From Solimonas sp. SE-A11 (GTDB taxonomy: Bacteria > Pseudomonadota > Gammaproteobacteria > Nevskiales > Nevskiaceae): DNA of 64,000 bases. Positions 1-10,107 of this stretch are shown here, piece by piece. Within the stretch, counting starts at the first letter, position 1. Every line of letters starts with the position of its first letter. The position numbers and the translations under genes were made by a program. The stretch lies in contig NZ_JAUASX010000014.1 in the NCBI RefSeq assembly GCF_030345715.1, positions 62,001-126,000 on the forward strand, written 5' to 3'. The notes under the pieces are model-generated. The model did no database searches. It worked only from the letters and a program-made list of their open reading frames with translations, and had not been told where the DNA came from.

Positions 1-1429
1 GGCCCGGCGAGGTCACCGAGGTGCAGACGAACTCCACCGCCCGCGAGCCGTCGCCGGTGATGGCGTTGTAGACCAGCGGGTTGTTCGGATCGTTCGAGAT
101 ATCCATGGCCCAGGAGCTGTGGATGTCGCCGGTCAGCACCACCACGTTGTCCAGGTCCAGGCCCGAGATCAGGTCCAGCACGCGCTGGCGCTCGGCACGG
201 TAGCCGTCCCACTGGTCGGTATTGATCACCAGGCCGCCGGTGCTGACCAGGGGCAGGCCCTGCAGCAGCGTCTGCAGCTGTGGCACCGGTATGTTGGTCA
301 GCAGCGACAGCTCCGGCAGGCCGACGCGCAGCTGGCCGAACATCACCTGCTGGCCGAGGAACTTCCACTTCACGTCGCCGGCATTGGCCAGCGTGGTGGC
401 CAGGAAGTTGCGCTGCGTCTCGCCGATCAGCTGGCGATCCTGGTCGTTGATGCTGCCGGCATCCACCAGCGAGGCCTGCAGGTCGCGGCCGATGATGCGG
501 GTATCCAGCATCGTGAACTCGGCCAGGTCGCCGTAACGGAAGCTGCGGTAGATGCGCTCGGGGTTGGCCAGGTCAGGCGTGCGGATCGGCATCCACTCGT
601 GATAGGCCTGGATCGCCCAGGCCTTGCGCAGCGCCCACTCGCCTTCCGCACCTTCGGTGTGGTTGGCGGCACCGCCCTGCCAGCTGTTGTCGGCGGTCTC
701 ATGGTCGTCCCAGATCGTGATGAACGGGTGCTGGCGGTGCACCGCCAGCACGTCCGGCTCGCGCTTGTAGTAGGCGTGGCGCGTACGGTAGTCGGCCAGC
801 GTCAGGATCTCGTGGTCGGGCTCGTACGGGCGAACGCTGCCGTATTCGCCGGTGCCGTATTCGTAGATGTAGTCGCCCAGGTGCAGCACCACGTCCAGAT
901 CGGCGCGCTGCGCCAGCTTGCGGTAGGCGTTGAAGTAGCCATGGGCATAGCTGGAGCAGGACACCACGCCGACGCGCAGGCGATCCACGGCGCCCGAGGG
1001 CGCCGTGCGCGTGCGCCCGGCCGGCGAGGTCTGCGCGCCGGCGCGGAAGCGGTAGTAATAGGTGGTGGCCGGCTGCAGGCCAGCCGCATCCACCTTCACC
1101 GTGTAGTCGCGCGCCGCGTCGGTGATGAAGCTGCCGCGGCTGACGATGCTGCGGAAATCCGCATCGCTGGCCACCTCGTAGCTCACCGAGGCGCGCTCGG
1201 CCGCCGTGGTGACACGGGTCCACAGGATCACGCGGTCCGACAGCGGATCGCCGCTGGCGACACCGTGCAGGAACTTGGCGTCGCCGCCGCCTCCAACGGG
1301 ATCGGAGTTGCCGCAACCCGGCAGCAGCGGCAGCGCGCCGAAGGCGGCAACGCCGCCGGCGCGGCGCAGAAAGTCGCGGCGGCTTAGGCCGCTCTTGCGG
1401 CGGGTGGAACGACGGCGCGGTCCGGACAT
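1..1429 (-). CDS. phoD: PhoD-family alkaline phosphatase, Tat-exported (3' end cut by window edge)
   Basis: Secreted metallophosphatase of the PhoD family, expected to release phosphate from phosphomono- and diesters outside the cytoplasm. The frame is open from the ATG at 1429 to the window edge, about 476 codons, so the C-terminus is missing. Residues 16-23 carry a twin-arginine signal (SRRDFLRR) followed by a hydrophobic stretch ending LLPGC, which may also be a lipobox. The N-terminal PhoD domain follows (HGVASGDP, VILWTR), then the metal-site motifs LGDYIYEYG, WDDHE and, near the edge, GDIHSSW. It lies 46 bases downstream of the PhoX-type gene on the same strand and probably shares its phosphate-starvation promoter. 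Family assignment is firm; metal and substrate come from the family, not from this sequence. Confidence 0.93.
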   Translation of the reverse strand, partial: MSGPRRRSTRRKSGLSRRDFLRRAGGVAAFGALPLLPGCGNSDPVGGGGDAKFLHGVASGDPLSDRVILWTRVTTAAERASVSYEVASDADFRSIVSRGSFITDAARDYTVKVDAAGLQPATTYYYRFRAGAQTSPAGRTRTAPSGAVDRLRVGVVSCSSYAHGYFNAYRKLAQRADLDVVLHLGDYIYEYGTGEYGSVRPYEPDHEILTLADYRTRHAYYKREPDVLAVHRQHPFITIWDDHETADNSWQGGAANHTEGAEGEWALRKAWAIQAYHEWMPIRTPDLANPERIYRSFRYGDLAEFTMLDTRIIGRDLQASLVDAGSINDQDRQLIGETQRNFLATTLANAGDVKWKFLGQQVMFGQLRVGLPELSLLTNIPVPQLQTLLQGLPLVSTGGLVINTDQWDGYRAERQRVLDLISGLDLDNVVVLTGDIHSSWAMDISNDPNNPLVYNAITGDGSRAVEFVCTSVTSPG

Positions 1430-1475
1430 GCAGCTTTCCTCAGTGGACGAAAATCAGGAAGGATCAGGCGCCCGC

Positions 1476-2801
1476 TCAGGGGCAGATGCCGCTGGGGCAG
1501 GCCGAGAACGGCAGGGTCACCTCGAAGGTGATGCCAGTGCCGCCGCGGCCCACGCGCCCGCTGCGCTGCGCGCTGAAGTACAGGCGCTTGCCGTCCGGCG
1601 AGAAGGCCGGGCCGGTGATCTCGGATTCCAGGTCCGGCTTGCCGTCGGCATCGGTCACCTGCAGCAGGGGCAGCACGCGGCGGTTTGGCAGGATCACGCA
1701 GATCTGCATGTCGCCGCCGTCCTCGGCCACCAGCACGTCGCCGTGCTCGCTGATCGTGAGGTTGTCGACGCCGCTGAGAATCTTGTCCTCGCCGGTGGCC
1801 CTGTTGAAGTCGTAGATCACCTCGAGCGTCTGCGCGCGGGTGTCATGGCACCAGATGCGGTTGTCGCCCTTGGTCGAGAAGTACACCAGGCCCTTGAAGT
1901 ACCACAGGCCCTCGCCGCCTTTGAACACCGTGCCCGGGGCCGCGTCGCCGAGGCGATCGCGCACGCCGGCCTGGGCGCTGCCCGGGTCCACCGCGTCTTC
2001 CCAGACCACGGCCCGCGGGCGGCTCAGGTCGAAGTCCTCCGGCGGATACTGGTTCACCGCCAGTTCCGAGAAGCGCAGCACCTGCAGCTTGCCCTCCTGT
2101 AGCGCCGGACGCTCGGCGCCCACCGGCCAGTCGGCCTCGGTGGGAGTCACGCGGTAGAAGCGACCGCCGCCGGTGTCCTCGGTCAGGAACAGCTGGCGGT
2201 GCTCGGGGTCCACGGCCACCGCCTCGTGCTTGAAGATGCCCAGCACCGGCCGGACCGTGCCATTGCCGGCCTTCTGCGGGTCGCATTCCCAGACCCGGCC
2301 ACTGTCCACCTCCTCGCAAGACAGCCAGGTGCCCCAGGGGGTCTTGCCGCCCGCGCAGTTGCTGCTGGTGAAATGAAGGATGCGGTAGGAGTCGACGATG
2401 TTGCCCTGCGCGTCGAACTTCACCGCGCCGACGCCACCGATCAAGGGGAATTCGGAGTTGGAGGTGTACACCCAGCCACCGTCCGGCGTGGCGAAGGTGG
2501 CGCCGCCGTCCGGGAAGGTGTGCCAGAGGTTCAGGCTGCCCGGCACCAGCTGGCCGGACACCGAGATCACCCGGGAGCTGAACCCGGCCGGCAGGCGCAG
2601 GCCGTTGGCGTCCGGGGCCTGCAAGGGGCCCATGCTGGCGAAGCGGCTCGCGACGGAAGCCCCGCCCCCACCGATCGAGTCGCTGCTGCCGCTGCAGCCC
2701 GCCAGGCCCAGGGTGCCGGCGGCACCGGCGGTCCAGAACACGGTACGCAGGAAATCACGGCGCGATACCGGGCCATAGGCCGGCGCGATGAGGCGTGTCA
2801 T
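1476..2801 (-). CDS. PhoX-family (DUF839) phosphatase, Tat-exported probable lipoprotein
   Basis: DUF839/PhoX-type beta-propeller protein, 441 residues. In the family, PhoX enzymes are calcium/iron alkaline phosphatases acting outside the cytoplasm. The signal peptide has a Tat motif (SRRDFLR, residues 13-19) and a lipobox (LAGC, Cys36) followed by a Ser/Gly-rich linker, so a Tat-exported lipoprotein is likely. The family motif TPWGTWLSCEE is present, as are several acidic and glycine-rich propeller motifs (YFSAQRSGR near the C-terminus). An ATG 17 codons upstream exists, but the chosen start has a GGAGAG ribosome site about 6 bases away and puts the Tat motif near the N-terminus. First gene of the phosphatase pair, preceded by a PhoB-type box. 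Some DUF839 proteins lack proven phosphatase activity, so the precise enzyme is inferred. Confidence 0.88.
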   Translation of the reverse strand: MTRLIAPAYGPVSRRDFLRTVFWTAGAAGTLGLAGCSGSSDSIGGGGASVASRFASMGPLQAPDANGLRLPAGFSSRVISVSGQLVPGSLNLWHTFPDGGATFATPDGGWVYTSNSEFPLIGGVGAVKFDAQGNIVDSYRILHFTSSNCAGGKTPWGTWLSCEEVDSGRVWECDPQKAGNGTVRPVLGIFKHEAVAVDPEHRQLFLTEDTGGGRFYRVTPTEADWPVGAERPALQEGKLQVLRFSELAVNQYPPEDFDLSRPRAVVWEDAVDPGSAQAGVRDRLGDAAPGTVFKGGEGLWYFKGLVYFSTKGDNRIWCHDTRAQTLEVIYDFNRATGEDKILSGVDNLTISEHGDVLVAEDGGDMQICVILPNRRVLPLLQVTDADGKPDLESEITGPAFSPDGKRLYFSAQRSGRVGRGGTGITFEVTLPFSACPSGICP

Positions 2802-2856
2802 GTCGAAACTCTCCAGAAAAACAGTGGCTTGGTGAGGCTGCTGTCCTGCCAAGAGT

Positions 2857-2885
2857 ATGTCAGCCTGATGACGTCCGGATGACAG
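2857..2885 (-). promoter_or_regulatory. PhoB box, three 11-bp-spaced repeats
   Basis: Read on the minus strand: CTGTCAT, then 4 bases, ACGTCAT, 4 bases, CTGACAT. These are three copies of the 7-base PhoB half-site (consensus CTGTCAT) at the canonical 11-bp period. It begins 56 bases upstream of the PhoX-type start codon, on the correct strand. This makes phosphate-starvation control of both phosphatase genes likely. The -10 element is not obvious. Confidence 0.75.
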
Positions 2886-2920
2886 TCAACGCCAACGGAG
2901 AGATTTTTCCTGCAAGACGC

Positions 2921-3745
2921 CTAGAAGGTCGGCTTGCGCAAGTTCTTCTCCTGCATCACCAGGGTGGCGATCTCCTCGATCGACATGTTGGCGGAGTTCA
3001 GGAACGGCACCTGGGCCCGGCGGTAGAGCTGCTCGGCCTGGCGCAGCTCATAGGCGCACTGGGCCAGGGAGGCGTACTTGGACCCCGGCCGGCGCTCGCT
3101 GCGGATCTGCGACAGCCGCTCGGGCTCGGAGGTGAGGCCAAAACACTTGTTCTCCAGGCCCCGCAGGCTGCCGGGCAGCTTCTGCTGCTCCAGGTCGTCC
3201 TCGGTCAGCGGGAAATTGGTGGCGAACAGGCCGTGCTGCAGGGCCAGGTAGAGGCTGGTGGGGGTCTTGCCGCAGCGCGAGGGCGCAATCAGGATCACAT
3301 CGGCCCGGGCCAGGTCGCGGGTGGACTGGCCGTCGTCGTGCTCCATGGCGTAGTTCATCGCCGAAATGCGCGAGTTGTACTTCTGCTGGTTGGCCATGCC
3401 GTGGGCCCGGCCCTGGGCGTGGGTAGAGGCCACCCCGAGCTCCAATTCGATGGTATGGATCATCAAATCGAACAAATCCAGGAAAAGCGCCTCCGCGGTG
3501 CGTAAAATAGCGCGCACCTCGTCGTTGACCGTGGTGCTGAAGATCAGCGGCCGCAGGCCAGCGTCCTTGGCGATGAAGTTGATGAAGTCCAGCGTGCTAC
3601 GCGCCTTCTCGGGTGTATTCACGAAGGGCAGCGTGGTGGTCTTGAATTCCACTGCCTCGAACTGGGTCAGCAGCGTGTGGCCCAGGGTCTCGGCGGTGAT
3701 ACCGGTGCCGTCGGAAACGAAGAAAACGTGGCGCAGCGGCGTCAT
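2921..3745 (-). CDS. ppsR: Phosphoenolpyruvate synthase regulatory protein (PSRP)
   Basis: Bifunctional kinase/pyrophosphorylase that switches PEP synthase off by ADP-dependent threonine phosphorylation and on again by phosphate-dependent dephosphorylation (family knowledge, DUF299/PSRP). 274 residues, the usual size. The N-terminal family motif [11 protein letters not shown] is at residues 9-19 and a P-loop-like motif ([11 protein letters not shown]) lies mid-protein. The frame could extend five codons to a TTG at 3760, but the ATG at 3745 matches the family N-terminus (HVFFVSDGT close to the start). It is divergent from ppsA, its protein target, with about 90 bases between the two starts, which strongly supports the assignment. 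Confidence 0.96.
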   Translation of the reverse strand: MTPLRHVFFVSDGTGITAETLGHTLLTQFEAVEFKTTTLPFVNTPEKARSTLDFINFIAKDAGLRPLIFSTTVNDEVRAILRTAEALFLDLFDLMIHTIELELGVASTHAQGRAHGMANQQKYNSRISAMNYAMEHDDGQSTRDLARADVILIAPSRCGKTPTSLYLALQHGLFATNFPLTEDDLEQQKLPGSLRGLENKCFGLTSEPERLSQIRSERRPGSKYASLAQCAYELRQAEQLYRRAQVPFLNSANMSIEEIATLVMQEKNLRKPTF

Positions 3746-3837
3746 TGTGTTGTGTTTCAATAGTTTGTGTGGTCCTGCCCCTTATAAACCATAACGTGCG
3801 TCCCGCGCACGCCCCCAGCTACGCAACAGGAAAGAAC

Positions 3838-6212
<2,375 letters not shown>

Positions 6213-6213
<1 letters not shown>

Positions 6214-6866
6214 TGCGTTTGCTCGCCAAGCTGCTGCTGGGCCTGTGCCTGGCGGTCTCGTCGGCGGCCTGCCGAGCGGAGGCGCCGCCTGCGAAGGCGG
6301 CCGCTTCCTTCGACTACTGGATCCTGGCCCTGTCTTGGTCGCCCGAGTACTGCGCGTCCGCCAAGAGCGATGGCGAGCAGCAGTGCGAGCGCGCCTACCA
6401 GTTCGTGGTGCATGGCCTGTGGCCGCAGTACGAGATCGGCTACCCGCGCGACTGCAAGCGCGTGGATCGCGTGCCGGCCAACCTGGTGGAGCGCATGCTG
6501 CCGCTGATGCCCAGCGAGCGCCTGATCGACCACGAGTGGCGCAAGCACGGCGCCTGCACCGGGCTGGACGTGAAGGAGTACTTCCTGCAGACCGAGCGGG
6601 CGCGCCGCCGTATCGTGATCCCGGAGGTCTATGCCGCGCCGGCCAAGCCGATCACCACCAACGTAGCCGAGATCGAGCGCAACTTCATGAAGGCCAATCC
6701 CGGGCTAACCGCCGAGGGCATCGCACTGAGCTGCAAGAGCCGCTGGCTCAGCGAGGTGCGCATCTGCCTCAACCAGGAATTCGCCTTCCGTGAATGCGGC
6801 CGCGATGTCAGCGACCGCTGCCGCGGTGCCGTCAGCATCCGCCCGAGCACGCCGGGCCGCCGCTGA
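6213..6866 (+). CDS. Ribonuclease T2 family protein, secreted
   Basis: RNase T2/RNase I-type endoribonuclease, 217 residues. The N-terminus is a signal peptide (hydrophobic residues 5-17 followed by AAC). Both conserved active-site blocks are present: FVVHGLWPQ (CAS I, catalytic His) and HEWRKHGAC (CAS II, catalytic Glu, Lys and His). Paired cysteines in the CAS blocks and the C-terminal half (ECGRDVSDRC) fit disulfides in the periplasm. It starts at the TGATG overlap with the ppsA stop, an odd operon partner for PEP synthase. Likely role is scavenging or degrading RNA outside the cytoplasm; the physiological purpose is unknown. Confidence 0.92.
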
Positions 6867-6874
6867 GTCTCATC

Positions 6875-6902
6875 CTCCCGCCCGGGCAAAGCCGGGCGGG
6901 AG
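6875..6902. terminator. GC-rich hairpin between convergent genes
   Basis: Perfect 11-bp stem (CTCCCGCCCGG / CCGGGCGGGAG) with a 6-base loop, between the convergent RNase T2 and DUF4336 genes. The T-run after it on the plus strand is weak. Position and stability suggest a bidirectional terminator. Confidence 0.6.
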
Positions 6903-6907
6903 TTGCT

Positions 6908-7588
6908 TCATCTCAACCAGCTCATCCCCAGCCGCACCTGCTCGCGCGCGTCGCGCTCGATGACCTCGCCGTGCGCCAGCACCAAGCGCTCGAAGGGCCA
7001 TTGCAGCAGGCGATCGATGCAGGCGCGCGCCTTGCGGCGCTGCACGTAGACCAGCCGCAACAGCGGATGCCAGCCGACGTTGCCGAGCAGACCGCCGAGC
7101 TTCAGGTACCAGCGCGTCGGCGCGTGCGGCGCATCCCTGAAGTTCTCCACCAGGTCCGCGGCGATCAGTGTGCGCGTCTGCCGGTGGTAGAACACCGTCT
7201 CGCCCAGCAGGCAGCCCTCGATGGTCAGCAGCTCGAAGTCGGCCGCCCAGTCGGCATGTGGCTGTTCCGTCAGCACCGCCTGGAACACCAGGTCGCGACG
7301 CTTGGCGTGCAGCTTCGCCGGACCATGCAGCAAGGCCTGCGGCCAGGCCGCTGAGGCCTGGCCGGCGTAGAGGTGGTGGAACAGGTTCGGGCAGACGATG
7401 TGCTTCACCGCCCCCAGGGCGTCGATCTCGGCACGCAGTTCCGCCGTGATCGGCACCGGCGAATGCAACAGCAGGCCGCCGCTGGACAGGCGCACGACGG
7501 TCATGCGCGTGCCGATGTGGAAGGCGATGAAGGTCTGCGGCGCGGCGGCACACCAGATGCCTTCCGCCACCGGGATCAAATGGCTCAT
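6908..7588 (-). CDS. DUF4336 domain-containing protein (metallo-beta-lactamase-like fold)
   Basis: 226-residue protein resembling DUF4336 proteins, which look like diverged metallo-beta-lactamase-fold proteins. Visible features: MTVVRLSSGGLLLHSPVPI near the N-terminus, then PNLFHHLYAG where metallo-beta-lactamases carry their HxHxDH motif, and later VLAHGEV near the C-terminus. The histidines are only partly conserved, so catalysis is uncertain. The ATG at 7588 has GGGGAG 5 bases upstream; a TTG 30 codons earlier is less likely. It lies next to a canonical metallo-beta-lactamase-fold gene on the same strand, but 109 bases apart. No known pathway can be assigned. Confidence 0.75.
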   Translation of the reverse strand: MSHLIPVAEGIWCAAAPQTFIAFHIGTRMTVVRLSSGGLLLHSPVPITAELRAEIDALGAVKHIVCPNLFHHLYAGQASAAWPQALLHGPAKLHAKRRDLVFQAVLTEQPHADWAADFELLTIEGCLLGETVFYHRQTRTLIAADLVENFRDAPHAPTRWYLKLGGLLGNVGWHPLLRLVYVQRRKARACIDRLLQWPFERLVLAHGEVIERDAREQVRLGMSWLR

Positions 7589-7697
7589 ATGGCTCTCCCC
7601 TGTCGTTGGCCCGAGCTTACGACAGGCCCGGCCCGAAATGATCCTTCGCGGATGCGGCTGACCGTACCCTGACCTCAAGCCGCTTCCACCAGGATCG

Positions 7698-8657
7698 TCA
7701 GGCCGCCGGCTTGTCCAGCCAGACCTCCAGGCCCTGGGCGTTCAGCTCGGTGTCGAAGGCCAGCAGCTCGCGCACCCTCGCCTCCGGCATCGTGCTGCCG
7801 AGCCTGCGCAGCGACGCCAGTGCATCCTGGTTCAGCGCCTCCAGCAGGGCCTCGTGGCGCTGCGGCGCCGCGCGCAGTGGCGTGGCCAGCGCCACGTAGC
7901 GCTGCAGGCCCTCGCGCAGGTCTGCCGCGAGCTTCTGCACGTTCTCCACCACGCTGAAGTGGGTCAGGAACATACGCTCGGGCTTGAAGGAGAGATAGCG
8001 GTCCAGCGTGCCGAACCAGGCCTCAGGCTCGAACTGCACCGGCGTGGTCGTCGGGAACAGGTAAGGGCCACCGGGACCATCGAACTCTCGGTAGGACAGG
8101 CCGAAGGTGTCGCCGGTGAAGAAACCGCGGCTGGTCTCGTCCCAGATGCTGAAGTGGTGCCGCGCATGGCCCGGGGAGTCGATGAAGCGGAGCTCGCCCT
8201 TGCCCAGCGGCAACACCTGGTCGTCTCCGGCCACGATGACGCGGTCCTCGGGGATCGCGGCGATCTCGCCGTACATCTCGCCGACGGCTGCCTTGCCGTA
8301 CACCGCCTCCGCGCCCGCGATCAGCTTGGACGGGTCGATCAGGTGGCGCGCGCCGCGCGGATGCGCCACCAGCTTCGCCACAGGCAGCTCGCGCATCAGC
8401 ACGCCGGCACCGCCGGCATGGTCCAGGTGCACGTGCGTGGGGATGACGTACCGGACCTGCTCGCGCGCGATGCCACGTTCCGCCAGCAACGCCAGCAGGC
8501 GCGGCACGCCATGGGCGGTGCCGGCCTCGATGAAGGCGTACTCGCCCTCGCGGCCCATCAGGTAGCAGCAGGCCAGGCCCGGACGCTCCTGGAGGGTGTC
8601 GATGCAGGTGATGCCGTGGCCCAGGTCCTGGGCCGGCGGGAGTGACGTGGCGTTCAT
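7698..8657 (-). CDS. Metallo-beta-lactamase-fold hydrolase
   Basis: 319-residue metallo-beta-lactamase-superfamily hydrolase. The signature THVHLDHAGG (HxHxDH) is near residue 90, and downstream ligands appear as DSPGHARHH and FFTGDTFGL. The C-terminal third is helical and lacks a recognised domain. The class resembles glyoxalase II-like hydrolases that act on thioesters or small esters; the substrate is not predictable. The ATG at 8657 (MNATSLPP) was chosen because residues upstream are Arg/Cys-rich and have no family resemblance. It is followed upstream by the RND efflux operon, 25 bases away on the same strand, so read-through from the efflux operon is possible. Confidence 0.85.
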   Translation of the reverse strand: MNATSLPPAQDLGHGITCIDTLQERPGLACCYLMGREGEYAFIEAGTAHGVPRLLALLAERGIAREQVRYVIPTHVHLDHAGGAGVLMRELPVAKLVAHPRGARHLIDPSKLIAGAEAVYGKAAVGEMYGEIAAIPEDRVIVAGDDQVLPLGKGELRFIDSPGHARHHFSIWDETSRGFFTGDTFGLSYREFDGPGGPYLFPTTTPVQFEPEAWFGTLDRYLSFKPERMFLTHFSVVENVQKLAADLREGLQRYVALATPLRAAPQRHEALLEALNQDALASLRRLGSTMPEARVRELLAFDTELNAQGLEVWLDKPAA

Positions 8658-8682
8658 GGCTTCGTCCGGAGTCTGTCGGGTC

Positions 8683-10107
8683 CTATTGCCCGGTATTGTC
8701 GCCGCCCTGCCCCTGCGTCTGCCAGCCGCCACCCAGCGAGCGGTACAGCTGCACCAGCGACAACTGCGCATCCAGGCGCGCCGCGTCGTGCGACAGCTCG
8801 GCGTTGAACAGGTCGCGGTCGGCGCTGATCACGTCGAAGTAGGACGAGTAGCCCTGCTTGTAACGCGCCTTGGAAATGTCCACGGCACGGCGCAAGGCAT
8901 CCACCTGCTGCTGCTGTGACTGCAGTATGGCCTGCGACTTCTCGCGGCCCACCAGGCTGTCGGCCACCTCGCGGAAGGCGTTGCGCACGGTCTTCTCGTA
9001 GCCCAGCAGGGCCTCGCGCTTGCGCGCGTCCGCCAGGTCCACCTGGTAGAGGTTGCGCTCGGCATTGAGCAGCGGCTGCAGCAAGCCCACGCCCACAGAC
9101 CAGTTCTCCGCGCCCGAGCTGAACAGGTTGGAAACATCGCTGCTGAGCACGCCATAGCTGCCGGTCAGCGACAGCGTCGGGAACAAGGCCGCCTTGGCGG
9201 CGCCGATGCGCGCGTTGGCGGCCACCAGCGACTGCTCCGATTGCAGCACGTCCGGGCGTCGCTCCAGCAGGCTCGATGGCAGGCCGGCCGGGGTTTGCGG
9301 CATCGGCGCCGCCGTGGCGTCGGACACGCTGCGCACGATGCCGGCCGGGTTGCCGCCCAGCAGCAGCGACAGCTGGTTTTCGGTCTGCGCCACGCTGCGC
9401 TCCAGCGCTGGCAGGTTGGCCTGGGCGGTAGCGAGCTGGGCTTCGGCCGTCGAGACATCCAGGCCACTGACCATGCCGCGCTCGTACTGCGCACGCGTCA
9501 GCTTCAGGAAGTCCTCGCGCGTGATGATCGTGCGGCGGGTGATATCGAGACGGCGGTCGTAGGACTGCAGGCTGAAGTAGGCCGTGGCGATGTCCGCCAC
9601 CAGGCTGTTGGCGACCCCGCGCTGGGCATACTCACTGGCCAGCAGGTCGGCGCGCGCCGCCTGGTTGAGACGCCGCAAGCGACCCCACAGATCCAGCTCC
9701 CAAGACAGGGCGACACCGGCGGAGGCCTGCTCGCCGAGGCGGTCGGCGCCCGGCGATACCGAAGACTCCGACAGCTTGCGCCGAGCGGCCGAACCGCTGG
9801 CGTCGATCTGCGGGAGCTGCTGCAGGCGGCTGACGCCGGCGACGGCCCTTGCCTGCTCGACACGGGCGGCGGCCATGCGCAGGTCGAGGTTGCGATCCAG
9901 GGCCTGGCGCAGCAATGCGCTCAAGGCCGGGTCCTGGTAGACCTCCCACCAGCCGAGGTCGCCATAGGATGCCTGCGTGGCGGCGGCGTCACCGCGGATG
10001 CGATCCGGCGTCTCGATGCCGGGGCGCTGGTAGTCGGGACCCAGGGCACAGGCGCTGAGCAGCGCCGCGGCGACCAGGGCATTCAGGCGGAACACGGTCT
10101 TCTTCAT
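8683..10107 (-). CDS. Outer-membrane efflux lipoprotein (OprM/NodT family)
   Basis: Outer-membrane channel of a tripartite RND pump, 474 residues, TolC/OprM superfamily. Signal peptide with lipobox LLSACALG (Cys20), followed by the NodT-type start GPDYQRPG. Two outer-membrane-efflux repeats are visible, each with long helical heptads (AARVEQARAVAGVSRLQQLP; SQQQQVDALRRAVDISKARY). It overlaps the RND transporter gene by four bases (ATGA) and is the last gene of the adaptor-transporter-channel operon. It exports what the inner-membrane pump loads; substrates cannot be read from the sequence. Confidence 0.95.
   Translation of the reverse strand: MKKTVFRLNALVAAALLSACALGPDYQRPGIETPDRIRGDAAATQASYGDLGWWEVYQDPALSALLRQALDRNLDLRMAAARVEQARAVAGVSRLQQLPQIDASGSAARRKLSESSVSPGADRLGEQASAGVALSWELDLWGRLRRLNQAARADLLASEYAQRGVANSLVADIATAYFSLQSYDRRLDITRRTIITREDFLKLTRAQYERGMVSGLDVSTAEAQLATAQANLPALERSVAQTENQLSLLLGGNPAGIVRSVSDATAAPMPQTPAGLPSSLLERRPDVLQSEQSLVAANARIGAAKAALFPTLSLTGSYGVLSSDVSNLFSSGAENWSVGVGLLQPLLNAERNLYQVDLADARKREALLGYEKTVRNAFREVADSLVGREKSQAILQSQQQQVDALRRAVDISKARYKQGYSSYFDVISADRDLFNAELSHDAARLDAQLSLVQLYRSLGGGWQTQGQGGDNTGQ

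Noticed and set aside
119-1387. Open frame of about 420 codons on the plus strand
   Set aside because: Antisense of the PhoD-family gene, which has Tat signal and metal motifs in the minus frame.
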